Shown here in pieces: positions 1-8,048 of a stretch of DNA of 43,002 nt (positions are counted from its first letter, which is position 1; each line of letters begins with the position of its first letter). This DNA is from Candidatus Binataceae bacterium (GTDB taxonomy: Bacteria > Desulfobacterota > Binatia > Binatales > Binataceae). The position numbers and the translations under genes are program-made. Under the pieces are notes generated by a model. The model did no database searches, was not told the origin of the DNA, and saw only the letters and a program-made list of their open reading frames with translations. The DNA lies in NCBI GenBank assembly GCA_035508495.1, contig DATJMX010000051.1, positions 1 through 43,002 of the forward strand. Direction: 5' to 3'.

Positions 1-1499
1 TCCGCGGGTTCCGCGGCGCCGTGCTTGGTCGGCTTCGGCATGTGGATATACAAGTCCTCGGCGGCGGGGCGCTTGTCGGTATGCATCTTCGGCGGGCGCA
101 TCGAATACTTGACCTCGCGAAAATGCTCCTTGTACTGGCGCTCCGGATTGTAAACGCTGTTGAACTTCCAGAGCATTTTGATGAAGTTGGTCTGCCCCTT
201 GAGCGCGAGCTTGCCTGCGATCGCCGCGACCGATTTCAGCGCCGAAAATCCCAGGTGCTTCTTGTTGAGCACGTCCTGCGTCTTAACGAGCTGGCGATAG
301 AACTCGTCGAGCGGCAGTGTGGTCGGCAACACTGCATGCTGAATATCGAACAGCCGATAGTCGAGCGTCGTCAGCTTGCGCGATTCGGTGAACCACAGCT
401 CCGTGCCGGGGTAGGGCGTCGCCACGGTGAGATGCACGATCTCAGGGATACTCGTCGCCCATTCGCGGATGATCTCGAAGCGGCGCTCGTCCCACGACGG
501 ATCGGCGATCAAATTGATCGCGACCGTCAGCCCGATTTCGCGCGCCAGCTCCAGCGCCTTGTTGTTGACGCCCAGCGACGAGCGCTTGCGATGCATCTTG
601 AGGCCTTCTTCGTCGATCGCTTCGAGGCCCAGGAACATGTACTCGAGGCCGAGCTTGCGCCAGTAGCGGAAAACCTCGGGATTGCGGCACAGCACGTCGG
701 AGCGCGTCTCGAGGTAGTAGCTCTTCTTGATTTTGCGCTTTTCGATTTCGTTGCCGATCGCGAAGCCATGCTCGGGATGGATAAACGCGACGTCATCGAC
801 GATGAACACACCAGACTCTTTGATCGAGGCCATGTCCTCGGCGGCGGCCTCCGGCGTCGATTTGCGATAGCTGCGGCCGTAGAACGTCCATGCGCTGCAG
901 AACGAGCAATCCCACGGGCATCCGCGCGTGAATTCGATCGACGCAGCGGGATCGAGCACGCCGATGAAATACTTGTTGCGCTGACGGCCGAGATCGCGCG
1001 CAGGGAAATATTTGTCGAGATCGTCGAGCATTATCGGCGTGGGTCCGATGCCCTGCGTGGTCACGGCGCCGGGAACTTTCGAGATCGAGTTCGTGCCGAT
1101 CGCGTCGAGGAGCATCACCGCCGCTGTCTCGCCCTCGCCGCGCAACACGCAATCGATCGCGCCCTCGGCATGCTCGAGCAATTCCTCGGCGACGAACGAT
1201 CCGCTGTGACCGCCACTGAAAACGAAGCAGTCTTTGTAGAGCAGCTTGATTTCCTTGGCGAGATCGATCACCTCGGGCACGTTAGCGAGGTAGTTGAGCG
1301 AGAAGCCCACAGCCTGCGGACGAAAGCTCGCAAGCTCGGCGAACAGGTCGGGATGCTTGAAAATCTGCAGATCGAGGATGCGGATGTCGTGCCCGGCGGC
1401 GCGAATCGCCGCGGCAACGCGCTCCATCCCCAGCGGTTCGAGGCGCAGGTAGATCTCGCTGTACATGAGGGGGCTGGGATGAACGAGAAGTACACGCAT
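1..1499 (-). CDS. hpnR: Hopanoid C-3 methylase-like B12-binding radical SAM protein (3' end cut by window edge)
   Basis: The frame is open from an ATG at 1499 to the left edge: at least 499 codons, no stop in the window. The N-terminal ~150 residues look like a cobalamin-binding domain (start MRVLLVHPSPLMYSEIYLRL). A radical SAM core follows, with the cluster motif CPWDCSFC (Cys194, Cys198, Cys201) inside the phrase RGCPWDCSFCSAWTFYGRSY. From memory this layout and wording match HpnR, which methylates C-3 of hopanoids in the inner membrane. Other B12 radical SAM methylases are the alternative, so the specific name is less sure than the family. The start gives a normal-length B12 domain, although no strong ribosome binding site is visible. 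Divergent from the aldo/keto reductase region. No other hopanoid gene lies in the window. Confidence 0.72.
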   Translation of the reverse strand, partial: MRVLLVHPSPLMYSEIYLRLEPLGMERVAAAIRAAGHDIRILDLQIFKHPDLFAELASFRPQAVGFSLNYLANVPEVIDLAKEIKLLYKDCFVFSGGHSGSFVAEELLEHAEGAIDCVLRGEGETAAVMLLDAIGTNSISKVPGAVTTQGIGPTPIMLDDLDKYFPARDLGRQRNKYFIGVLDPAASIEFTRGCPWDCSFCSAWTFYGRSYRKSTPEAAAEDMASIKESGVFIVDDVAFIHPEHGFAIGNEIEKRKIKKSYYLETRSDVLCRNPEVFRYWRKLGLEYMFLGLEAIDEEGLKMHRKRSSLGVNNKALELAREIGLTVAINLIADPSWDERRFEIIREWATSIPEIVHLTVATPYPGTELWFTESRKLTTLDYRLFDIQHAVLPTTLPLDEFYRQLVKTQDVLNKKHLGFSALKSVAAIAGKLALKGQTNFIKMLWKFNSVYNPERQYKEHFREVKYSMRPPKMHTDKRPAAEDLYIHMPKPTKHGAAEPA

Positions 1500-1657
1500 T
1501 TTTCTCCACCTTGAGCGGCGCTTCCTTCGTGGCCCTGCTTATTAGCCGCTCCACGCGATGCTCCGAAAATTGAGGCCTGACCAATCGGCCAGTCACCCAG
1601 AGGAATCCTATTCTGTGTGCATCGCCAAGAAAATAGGAGCAGGGTCGAAGCAGGAAC

Positions 1658-1772
1658 CAGAACTCACCATCAAGAGCACGACGGCACGAAGCAAAAAAGG
1701 TAATAAATGAGGACGGCGAAGCCCGCATCCTGCCTTAGTGCCTTCGTGAACTTAGTGGTAGATTGTTTTTTC
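1658..1772. repeat. Dispersed imperfect inverted repeat, copy 1
   Basis: An AT-richer block with arms of the type AACTCACCA...GGCACGAAG and CCTTAGTGCCTTCGTGAA. It can fold on itself around a centre containing GTAATAAA and GGCGAAGC. A second copy at 3071-3180 has the same order of elements. This copy lies upstream of hpnR and just before the small reading frame at 1788. It resembles REP/MITE-like dispersed palindromes. No transposase is linked to it. Confidence 0.7.
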
Positions 1773-1787
1773 TGGTTTCTTGCGACA

Positions 1788-1946
1788 ATGCAGCTCAAGC
1801 GCCGCGACGTGATTGTAGGCGTTATCATCGTCGTCGCGATCATCGACGCGGTGCTGCTCGGCTTTATCCACGCGCGATACATCCGCGAGCGCGGCTTCGA
1901 CATCCGCCCGCGTCATCCTGCGGTCGCCAAGCCCGCGCCGCCCTAG
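1788..1946 (+). CDS. Small single-pass membrane protein, function unknown
   Basis: A 52-residue frame starting at ATG 1788 (MQLKRRDVIVGVIIVVAIID). It has a positively charged start (KRR), one hydrophobic segment at about residues 8-25, and a basic proline-rich tail (RPRHPAVAKPAPP). This is the usual plan of a one-pass inner-membrane protein with the N terminus in the cytoplasm. A longer version of the same frame begins inside the upstream repeat at 1707 and is less likely. There is no clear ribosome binding site. I do not recognise a family, so it may be a chance frame. Confidence 0.4.
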   Translation: MQLKRRDVIVGVIIVVAIIDAVLLGFIHARYIRERGFDIRPRHPAVAKPAPP

Positions 1947-2048
1947 CGCCACGCTTGACTTGTTTAGGCCGTCGCCGGAATTTGGGGACGGTTCCGCACA
2001 TTATCGGCGTTACGCAACTGGGCGAGTCCCAACCTCGTGAGGGAATTC

Positions 2049-3062
2049 ATGCAGTATTCGAAACTTGGAAAAACCGGCGTGACCGTCTCGCGCATCTGCC
2101 TCGGATGCATGAGCTATGGCGATAAGAAGTGGCGCGATTGGGTGCTGGCGATGGACGAGGCGCGCGAGCATTTCGCCGCTTCAATTGAATCGGGCATCAA
2201 CTTCTTCGACACCGCCAACGTGTACTCAGTCGGCGTCAGCGAAGAGATTACCGGGCGATGGCTGAACGAGATGGCGCGCCGCGACGAGATCGTGCTCGCG
2301 ACCAAGGTGCACGGCCAGATGGGCCGCGGGCCGAACCGCGTCGGTCTGTCGCGCAAGCACATCCTGGAAGCCTGCGACGCGTCGCTGAAGCGCCTCAAGA
2401 TGGATTACATCGACCTGTACCAGATCCATCGCTTCGACTTCTCGACGCCGCTCGAGGAAACGCTCGAGGCGCTCGATTCCCTGGTGCGCGCCGGCAAGGT
2501 TCGCTATCTCGGCGCGAGCTCGATGGCGGCGTGGCAGTTCTCGAAGGCGCTGCATTTGCAGAAAGCCAACGGATGGCATCGTTTCGTCGCGATGCAGAAC
2601 CACTATAACCTGGTCTATCGCGAAGAAGAGCGCGAGATGAATCCGCTCTGCCTCGACGAGGGCGTGGGCCTCATCCCATGGAGCCCGCTCGCGCGCGGCT
2701 TCCTGGCAGGAAATCGCAACAAGCAGGGCTCCGGCGACACGGCACGCGCCAAGACCGACGACTTCGCCCGCAACATGTATTTCCAGGAATACGACTTCGA
2801 AGTGCTCGACGAGGTCGAGCGTATCGCCAAGGCGCGCGGCGTAACGCCGTCGCAGATCGCATGCGCATGGATCCTCCAGGCGCCAGGCGTCACCGCACCA
2901 ATCATCGGCGCAACGAAGCTGAATCATTTGAAGGAAGCGATCGCGGCGGTGGATGTCAGCCTGACATCAGAAGAAGTCGCGGCAATGGAAAAACCATACC
3001 GCCCGCATCCAATCCTCGGCCACACGCAGCCGACTGGAGCACGCATGATACAAGGTCACTAA
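2049..3062 (+). CDS. Aldo/keto reductase
   Basis: A 337-residue NAD(P)H-dependent oxidoreductase of the TIM-barrel aldo/keto reductase superfamily. The start MQYSKLGKTGVTVSRICLGC is typical of the YajO/Tas-like subgroup. FFDTANVYS holds the catalytic Asp and Tyr, a Lys follows in LATKVHG, and His is in YQIHRFD, which completes the Asp-Tyr-Lys-His tetrad. The C-terminal APIIGATKLNHL is the cofactor phosphate-binding stretch. ATG 2049 is chosen because GAGGG lies 5 nt upstream; an in-frame GTG at 2037 would add four residues. The substrate cannot be read from the sequence. It is convergent with the crotonase at 3184, with a repeat between them. Confidence 0.93.
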   Translation: MQYSKLGKTGVTVSRICLGCMSYGDKKWRDWVLAMDEAREHFAASIESGINFFDTANVYSVGVSEEITGRWLNEMARRDEIVLATKVHGQMGRGPNRVGLSRKHILEACDASLKRLKMDYIDLYQIHRFDFSTPLEETLEALDSLVRAGKVRYLGASSMAAWQFSKALHLQKANGWHRFVAMQNHYNLVYREEEREMNPLCLDEGVGLIPWSPLARGFLAGNRNKQGSGDTARAKTDDFARNMYFQEYDFEVLDEVERIAKARGVTPSQIACAWILQAPGVTAPIIGATKLNHLKEAIAAVDVSLTSEEVAAMEKPYRPHPILGHTQPTGARMIQGH

Positions 3063-3070
3063 AGAAAAAA

Positions 3071-3180
3071 CGGAACTCACCACAAAGGGCACGAAGGCAC
3101 AAAGTAATAAAAGGGAAGGGCGAAGCTCGCATCTTCCCTTAGTGCCTTCGTGATCTTAGCGGTAAATTTTTTTTGCTCTG
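3071..3180. repeat. Dispersed imperfect inverted repeat, copy 2; possible two-way terminator
   Basis: Second copy of the element at 1658-1772. The left arm ACCACAAAGGGCACGAAGGC pairs imperfectly with the right arm CCTTAGTGCCTTCGTGATC, and a run of eight T follows. It fills the whole gap between two convergent genes (stops at 3062 and 3184), so it could end transcription from one or both sides. Confidence 0.72.
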
Positions 3181-3183
3181 TTC

Positions 3184-3933
3184 CTACTTCCGCGACTTCG
3201 ACGTGAACCGTGTGATGCGATCCTTCATGTCGGGCCCGACGCCGCTCGAGCGATAGACTTCGTGCGCAAGGCCGGCCTTGAGCGGGAACGCGTCGGTATC
3301 GACGACGAGGTGCTTGTTCGCGCGATGGCTGTGCCAGGAATTAGCGAGGATCATTTCGACCAGGGCCTTCAGCTCTGATTCGAATTTGTCGTCGGGCACG
3401 CAGATGTTGGCGAGGCCGATTTGCGCGGCCTCGGCGCCGGGGAAGGTGCGGCAGGTGAACATCATCTCGCGCGCCTTGTAGGTGCCGACGCGCCGCGGCA
3501 GCCGCTGGCTCATCCCCCACGCCGGCACCAGGGCCCATCGCGCGTGCGTGTCGGCGAACTTCGCCGACTCAGCCGCGAATATAATGTCGCCAGCAAGCGC
3601 CAGCTCGAGCGCTCCCGTGTAGCAATGACCGTGTACCGCGGAAATCACTGGCTGCGGCAGGTTCGCCAGCGCTTCGACGGTGTCGGCCTGGAAATTCGGC
3701 TTGGGCGGGCGCTCGCCCGCGGCGATATCATTCAGATCGTGACCCGCGGAGAAACATTTGCCCGCGCCGCGCACGACGACCACGCCGACGCGATCGGTCT
3801 CGCTTGCGATCTTGTCGACGTGCCCGCGCAGCTCGATAAACATCTCGACGTTGAGCGAGTTGAGCTTGTCGGGCCGATTCAGCGTCAGCGTTGCCAGGCC
3901 ATCTCTATCTTCGCGAAGCACCAGTCCGGGCAT
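3184..3933 (-). CDS. Enoyl-CoA hydratase/isomerase (crotonase) family protein
   Basis: About 249 residues. Crotonase marks include the oxyanion-hole segment KCFSAGHDLNDI and the core HGHCYTGALELALAGDI. The first catalytic Glu of classical hydratases is present in ALELA. The second, normally in a PE-x-x-x-G context, is replaced by DTHARWALVP, so simple hydratase activity is uncertain and isomerase or another acyl-CoA chemistry is possible. The second ATG (3933) is preferred because GGAG lies 8 nt before it; the first ATG (3939) would be only 2 nt from the same site. It lies opposite the catabolic block that starts at 4110. Confidence 0.9.
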   Translation of the reverse strand: MPGLVLREDRDGLATLTLNRPDKLNSLNVEMFIELRGHVDKIASETDRVGVVVVRGAGKCFSAGHDLNDIAAGERPPKPNFQADTVEALANLPQPVISAVHGHCYTGALELALAGDIIFAAESAKFADTHARWALVPAWGMSQRLPRRVGTYKAREMMFTCRTFPGAEAAQIGLANICVPDDKFESELKALVEMILANSWHSHRANKHLVVDTDAFPLKAGLAHEVYRSSGVGPDMKDRITRFTSKSRK

Positions 3934-4109
3934 CGTCATATCTCCGTTGAAGAAAATTCTGAGCGGGATCGAATCCGTTCAAGCACAGCGCGTTTGCCGC
4001 CGTCAAATGACGATTTTTTAGTGCCCCGATTTATGCGTTTGCGCTCTTGCCCCGTATCCCGCTATGCCTTCAAAGTTGGGGCGCGCGTCAATCGCGCGCG
4101 GCATTGGCA

Positions 4110-4928
4110 ATGGCATCACAAGCATCGAATGTTACTTACGATATCGACGATCCGATCGCGATCATCCGGCTGAATCGGCCCGAGAAGCTGAACGCATTCA
4201 CGTTTACGATGGTTGGGCAGATTCGTGAGGCGATCGAACGCGCGGCGGCCGACGAGCGCGCCGTTGCGATCATTGTTACGGGCGAGGGACGCGGCTTCTG
4301 CGCCGGCCTCGACGCGGCTGACCTCACGCAATCGACGAAGACCGGCTCGCCATCGAGTCCCCGTGATTCCGATCCCAACGAGCTGCCCGCGCTGTTCAGC
4401 TATCTGCTGCGCGTGCCGAAGCCGATCGTCGCGGCCGTCAACGGCGTCGCGGCCGGCGGTGGCTTCGTGCTTGCGATGATGTGCGATCTGCGTTTCGCCT
4501 CGACCGACGCGAGCTTCACTACCGTCTTCTCGAAACGTGGGTTGATCGCAGAGCACGGAACGGCGTGGCTGTTGCCGCGGATCGTCGGCACGAGCCGCGC
4601 GCTCGATCTGCTGTGGAGCTCGCGGCGTATTGACGCCAATGAAGCCTACCGCATGGGCTTCGTCGATCGCCTCGTGCCGCGCGAGAACCTGCTCGACGAG
4701 ACGAAGACCTACCTGCGCGAGATGGCGGCGAATATCTCGCCCAACTCGCTCGCCGTGATCAAATCCGAAGTTTACAAGTACTGGTCGCTCGCGATGGAGC
4801 CCGCGTTTCGCGACGCCGACCTGCTGATGAAAGATGCGCTGAAGCATCCTGACGCCGCCGAGGGCGTCGCGTCGTTCGTCGAGCGGCGCCCGCCGCGCTT
4901 CAAGCGAATCAAAGGAGCAAAGCTTTGA
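4110..4928 (+). CDS. Enoyl-CoA hydratase/isomerase (crotonase) family protein
   Basis: A 272-residue crotonase starting MASQASNVTYDIDDPIAIIR. It shows GEGRGFCAGLDAADL (first oxyanion-hole strand) and NGVAAGGGFVLAMMCDL (second). The usual first Glu is Val in GGFVLA, and the second position reads FSKRGLIAEHG, where a shifted Glu is present. I infer a crotonase relative with altered chemistry. ATG 4110 starts the homologous region; the 21 codons upstream have no crotonase character. Its stop overlaps the TTG start of the next crotonase (TTGA), so the two are translationally coupled and probably act in the same acyl-CoA pathway. Confidence 0.92.
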   Translation: MASQASNVTYDIDDPIAIIRLNRPEKLNAFTFTMVGQIREAIERAAADERAVAIIVTGEGRGFCAGLDAADLTQSTKTGSPSSPRDSDPNELPALFSYLLRVPKPIVAAVNGVAAGGGFVLAMMCDLRFASTDASFTTVFSKRGLIAEHGTAWLLPRIVGTSRALDLLWSSRRIDANEAYRMGFVDRLVPRENLLDETKTYLREMAANISPNSLAVIKSEVYKYWSLAMEPAFRDADLLMKDALKHPDAAEGVASFVERRPPRFKRIKGAKL

Positions 4929-5704
4929 GCGCAAATTTTGAAACGATCATTTACGAGAAGTCGGGGCCGATTGCGCGCCTCACGATGAATCGGCCCGACC
5001 GTCTCAACGGCATGACCAATCGGATGCTCGTCGAGACCGGGCAGGCGCTCGCCGCCGCCGCCGAGGATCGCGAGCTGCGCGTGCTCGTGCTCACCGGCGC
5101 GGGCAAAGGCTTCTGCCCCGGCGCCGATATCAATCGTATCGCGACGTCGGAGCCCGACGTTGCGCTCACGACCGCCGACTTCCGCGTGCCGGTCCTGTTG
5201 CACAACATGCCGGCCGTCACGATCGCGGCGGTGAATGGAGCATGCGCGGGCGCCGGCCTCGGATGGGCGCTCGCGTGCGATATTAGAATCGCGGCGGCGT
5301 CGGCACGATTCAACGTTGCGTTCCTCGACGTGGGCGTCGCGGGCGATATGGGCGGACCGTGGACGCTTTCGAAGATCGTTGGCCCGGCGAAAGCGCGCGA
5401 GCTTTACTTTTTCCCGGACAAGTTCGACGCGGCCGAGGCACTTAGAATCGGGATGGTATCGAAAGTATTCCCCGACGATCGTTTCCGCGCCGAGACCGAG
5501 GCGATCGTGACGCGCCTCGCCGAGTCGGCGCCGATCGCGCTACGCACGCTGAAAGCAAACTTCGTCGATGCGGAGCGCATGGACTTCGCGGGCTACGTAG
5601 CGCTCGAAAGCGAGCGCCACGTTCAGATGTTTCATACCGAGGACACCAAAGAGGCCTTCGCCGCAAAAGCCGAGAAGCGGAAACCCAAGTTCAAAGGAAG
5701 GTAA
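4925..5704 (+). CDS. Enoyl-CoA hydratase/isomerase (crotonase) family protein
   Basis: A 259-residue crotonase. The TTG start overlaps the previous stop by 4 nt and has GGAG 7 nt upstream. Motifs are GAGKGFCPGADINRI and NGACAGAGLGWALACDIRI. Neither classical catalytic Glu is in its normal place (GLGWALACD and FLDVGVAGD), much as in ring-isomerising or thioesterase-type crotonases. The C-terminal helix (residues ~200-259) carries HTEDTKEAF, the usual trimer-forming tail. Together with the upstream gene this gives two adjacent, non-identical crotonases of unknown acyl-CoA substrate. Confidence 0.92.
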   Translation: MSANFETIIYEKSGPIARLTMNRPDRLNGMTNRMLVETGQALAAAAEDRELRVLVLTGAGKGFCPGADINRIATSEPDVALTTADFRVPVLLHNMPAVTIAAVNGACAGAGLGWALACDIRIAAASARFNVAFLDVGVAGDMGGPWTLSKIVGPAKARELYFFPDKFDAAEALRIGMVSKVFPDDRFRAETEAIVTRLAESAPIALRTLKANFVDAERMDFAGYVALESERHVQMFHTEDTKEAFAAKAEKRKPKFKGR

Positions 5705-5734
5705 CAACGAGTTAACGAAATCGCCTCTCCATCT

Positions 5735-5885
5735 GAATCCCTCTCCCTGACCAGGGAGAGGTCGGCGGCGCATCGCGGCGCCGGATGAGGGTCGCCTGAG
5801 ATCTTTGTTAGAGCAGGACCAGAATACCCTCACCCTAGCCCTCTCCCTGGTCAGGGAGAGGGATCAGAAAAGTCAGGGAGAGGAA
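5735..5885. repeat. Composite palindromic repeat (CCTCTCCCTG / CAGGGAGAGG type)
   Basis: A perfect palindrome CCTCTCCCT-GACC-AGGGAGAGG at 5740-5761 and a second, CCCTCTCCCTGGTCAGGGAG plus AGGG, at 5839-5862. A third half-copy, GTCAGGGAGAGG, sits near 5872. Between the two full palindromes, GATGAGGGT faces ACCCTCACCC, so the unit of roughly 150 bp looks like one larger inverted-repeat element. It separates two same-strand genes. A related single copy is at 16709. Confidence 0.8.
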
Positions 5886-5928
5886 TTTCCAAGCAAGCAG
5901 ACGGAACAAATAGCAGGAGGACACTCCC

Positions 5929-6702
5929 ATGTGGCTACGACTCAGACAAATCGCGCTCGTTGCTAAGAACCTTGATTCGGTCGCGGACGACATGAAGCAG
6001 GTCTTCGGGCTTGAGATCGGATTCCGCGATCCCGCCGTGAAGGTCTTCGGGTTGCAGAACGCGCTGTTCCCCGTCGGCAATCAGTTCATCGAGGTCGTCT
6101 CTCCCATCCAGGAAAACACCGCTGGTGGACGCTATCTCGATCGGCGCAAGGGCGACGGCGGCTACATGGTGATCTGCCAATGCGACGAGCATGCGCCGCG
6201 CAAGAAGCGCGTCGACGAGCTCAAGATTCGCAAGGTCGCCGAGAGCGACAGCCACGAGTACTCCGTGATGCAACTGCATCCGCGCGATACGGGTGGCAGC
6301 TTCCTCGAGATCGACTTCCAGAAGGGCGGCGAGGATATCAACGGACCCTGGGAGCCTGCAGGCAAGGATTTTCACAAGGCGATTCGCACCGACGTGGTTC
6401 GCGCGATCGCCGTTGCCGAGATCCAGTCGCCCGACGCGAAGGATCTCGCCGAGCGCTGGAGCAGTATCGTTCAGATTCCGGTGACGGCGGACAAGGCCGG
6501 CAATCCGAGTATCAAACTCGAGAACTCGACTGTTCGATTCGTCAAGGATAGCGACGGACGCGGCGAAGGCCTCGGCGGTCTCGATCTCGTCGCGACCAAC
6601 CGGGCGAAGGCTCTGGAAGCCGCCAAGCGCCTCGGCAAGCTTGCTGCGGATGGCAAGACGATCATGGTTTGCGGAATGCGTATGAATCTCGTCGACGCGT
6701 AG
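5929..6702 (+). CDS. VOC (glyoxalase/dioxygenase fold) family protein
   Basis: 257 residues starting MWLRLRQIALVAKNLDSVAD, the common opening of a VOC beta-alpha-beta module. The first half (1-120) includes FGLEIGFRDPAV and NQFIEVVSPI. The second half (~130-257) begins at IRTDVVRAIAVAEIQS and ends with GGLDLVATNRAKAL. VOC proteins bind a metal between two such modules; I cannot assign the metal ligands here. GGAGG precedes the ATG by 7 nt. It sits between the crotonases and an acyl-CoA dehydrogenase, so an isomerase, lyase or binding role in the same catabolic route is plausible but inferred. Confidence 0.8.
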   Translation: MWLRLRQIALVAKNLDSVADDMKQVFGLEIGFRDPAVKVFGLQNALFPVGNQFIEVVSPIQENTAGGRYLDRRKGDGGYMVICQCDEHAPRKKRVDELKIRKVAESDSHEYSVMQLHPRDTGGSFLEIDFQKGGEDINGPWEPAGKDFHKAIRTDVVRAIAVAEIQSPDAKDLAERWSSIVQIPVTADKAGNPSIKLENSTVRFVKDSDGRGEGLGGLDLVATNRAKALEAAKRLGKLAADGKTIMVCGMRMNLVDA

Positions 6703-6749
6703 GCCGATAGCGCCACGCGATCATCAACTGTTCTCAAGGAGGAACTGAC

Positions 6750-8048
6750 GTGAGTTGGGATTTCGAAACTGATCCTGAATATCAAAAGGAACTCGACTGG
6801 GCCGCGAAATTCGTGCGCGAAGAAGTCGAGCCTCTCGACTATGTGCTGGGACATCCGTACGACGTGAAGGATCCCGTGCGCAACAAGCTCGTGCGTCCGC
6901 TGCAGGCCGAGGTCAAGAAGCGCAAGCTGTGGGCTTGCCATCTGGGACCCGAGCTCGGCGGACAGGGCTACGGCCAGGTGAAGCTGGGGCTGCTCAACGA
7001 GATCCTCGGCGGCTCGCGCTTTGCGCCGATCGTTTTCGGCTGCCAGGCCCCCGATTCGGGCAATGCCGAAATCCTCGCGCACTATGGAACGCCCGAGCAG
7101 AAGAAGCGCTTCCTGCAGCCTCTGCTCGACAACGAGATCGTGTCGGCATTCTCGATGACCGAGCCGCAAGGCGGCGCCGATCCCAAGGTCTTCACCTGCA
7201 AGGCCGAGCTCAAAGGTGACAACTGGGTTATCAATGGCCACAAGTGGTTTTCATCGAACGCGCACCTCGCGTCGTTCCTGATCGTGATGACAGTGACCGA
7301 TCCCGAGGCCGACCCGTACCATCGCATGTCGATGCTGCTGGTGCCGAAAGAGACTCCAGGCGTCAACATCCTGCGCAATCTCGGCGTCGGCACGCACGAG
7401 GCCGAAGGCAGTCACGCGTATATCCACTACGATAATGTTCAGGTGCCGAAGGATGCGCTCCTCGGCAAGCGCGGCGACGCCTTCGCGGTTGCGCAGACAC
7501 GCCTCGGCGGCGGACGTATTCATCATGCGATGCGCACGATCGGCCAGGTGCGTCGCGCGTTCGACATGATGTGCGAGCGCGTGCTGTCGCGCACCACGCA
7601 GGGCGAGCAGCTCGCCAAGAAGCAGATGGTGCAGGAGAAGATCGCCGACTCGTGGATGGAGATCGAGCAGTTCCGGCTACTGGTCTTGCGCACAGCCTGG
7701 AAGATCGATCGCTACAAAGACTATCTGTTGGTTCGCAAGGACATCGCGGCGGTTAAGGCCCTGATGCCGAAGGTGTTTCACGACGTTTCGGCGCGCGCGC
7801 TTCATCTGCATGGCTCGCTGGGCGCGACGGGCGAGATGCCGTTCGTCGAGCAGGTGATCCAGAGCTTCCACATGGGTCTCGCCGACGGTCCGACTGAGGT
7901 GCACAAGATCACGGTCGCGCGCCAGGTGCTGCGCGAGCACAAGGCTACGGCCGATCTGTTCCCGTCGCAGCACATCCCGAGGCTGCGTGAGGCGGCGCTC
8001 AAGAAGTACGCCGGAATCATCGAACGCGAGGTGCATGCGCAATCATGA
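6750..8048 (+). CDS. Acyl-CoA dehydrogenase (ACAD10/11-like)
   Basis: A 432-residue FAD enzyme that would form a 2,3-double bond in an acyl-CoA. The N-terminal helical domain contains ACHLGPELGGQGYGQVKLG. FSMTEPQGGAD (residues 134-144) is the conserved FAD-contact stretch. The C-terminal GLADGPTEVHK (376-386) is characteristic of the ACAD10/11 branch and carries the region of the catalytic acid. GTG 6750 is the start, preceded by AAGGAGG. Its stop overlaps the ATG of the next gene (ATGA), so dehydrogenase and SDR are coupled, as expected for consecutive beta-oxidation-type steps. Confidence 0.95.
   Translation: MSWDFETDPEYQKELDWAAKFVREEVEPLDYVLGHPYDVKDPVRNKLVRPLQAEVKKRKLWACHLGPELGGQGYGQVKLGLLNEILGGSRFAPIVFGCQAPDSGNAEILAHYGTPEQKKRFLQPLLDNEIVSAFSMTEPQGGADPKVFTCKAELKGDNWVINGHKWFSSNAHLASFLIVMTVTDPEADPYHRMSMLLVPKETPGVNILRNLGVGTHEAEGSHAYIHYDNVQVPKDALLGKRGDAFAVAQTRLGGGRIHHAMRTIGQVRRAFDMMCERVLSRTTQGEQLAKKQMVQEKIADSWMEIEQFRLLVLRTAWKIDRYKDYLLVRKDIAAVKALMPKVFHDVSARALHLHGSLGATGEMPFVEQVIQSFHMGLADGPTEVHKITVARQVLREHKATADLFPSQHIPRLREAALKKYAGIIEREVHAQS

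Noticed and set aside
21..1514. 497-codon plus-strand open frame
   Set aside because: It is the antisense of the hpnR-like gene, which has clear radical SAM motifs; the frame itself has none and is a product of high GC.
5735..5885. Possible CRISPR-like repeat array
   Set aside because: Only two palindromes with one non-uniform spacer, no cas genes, and a lone related copy elsewhere; it is a dispersed palindromic element.
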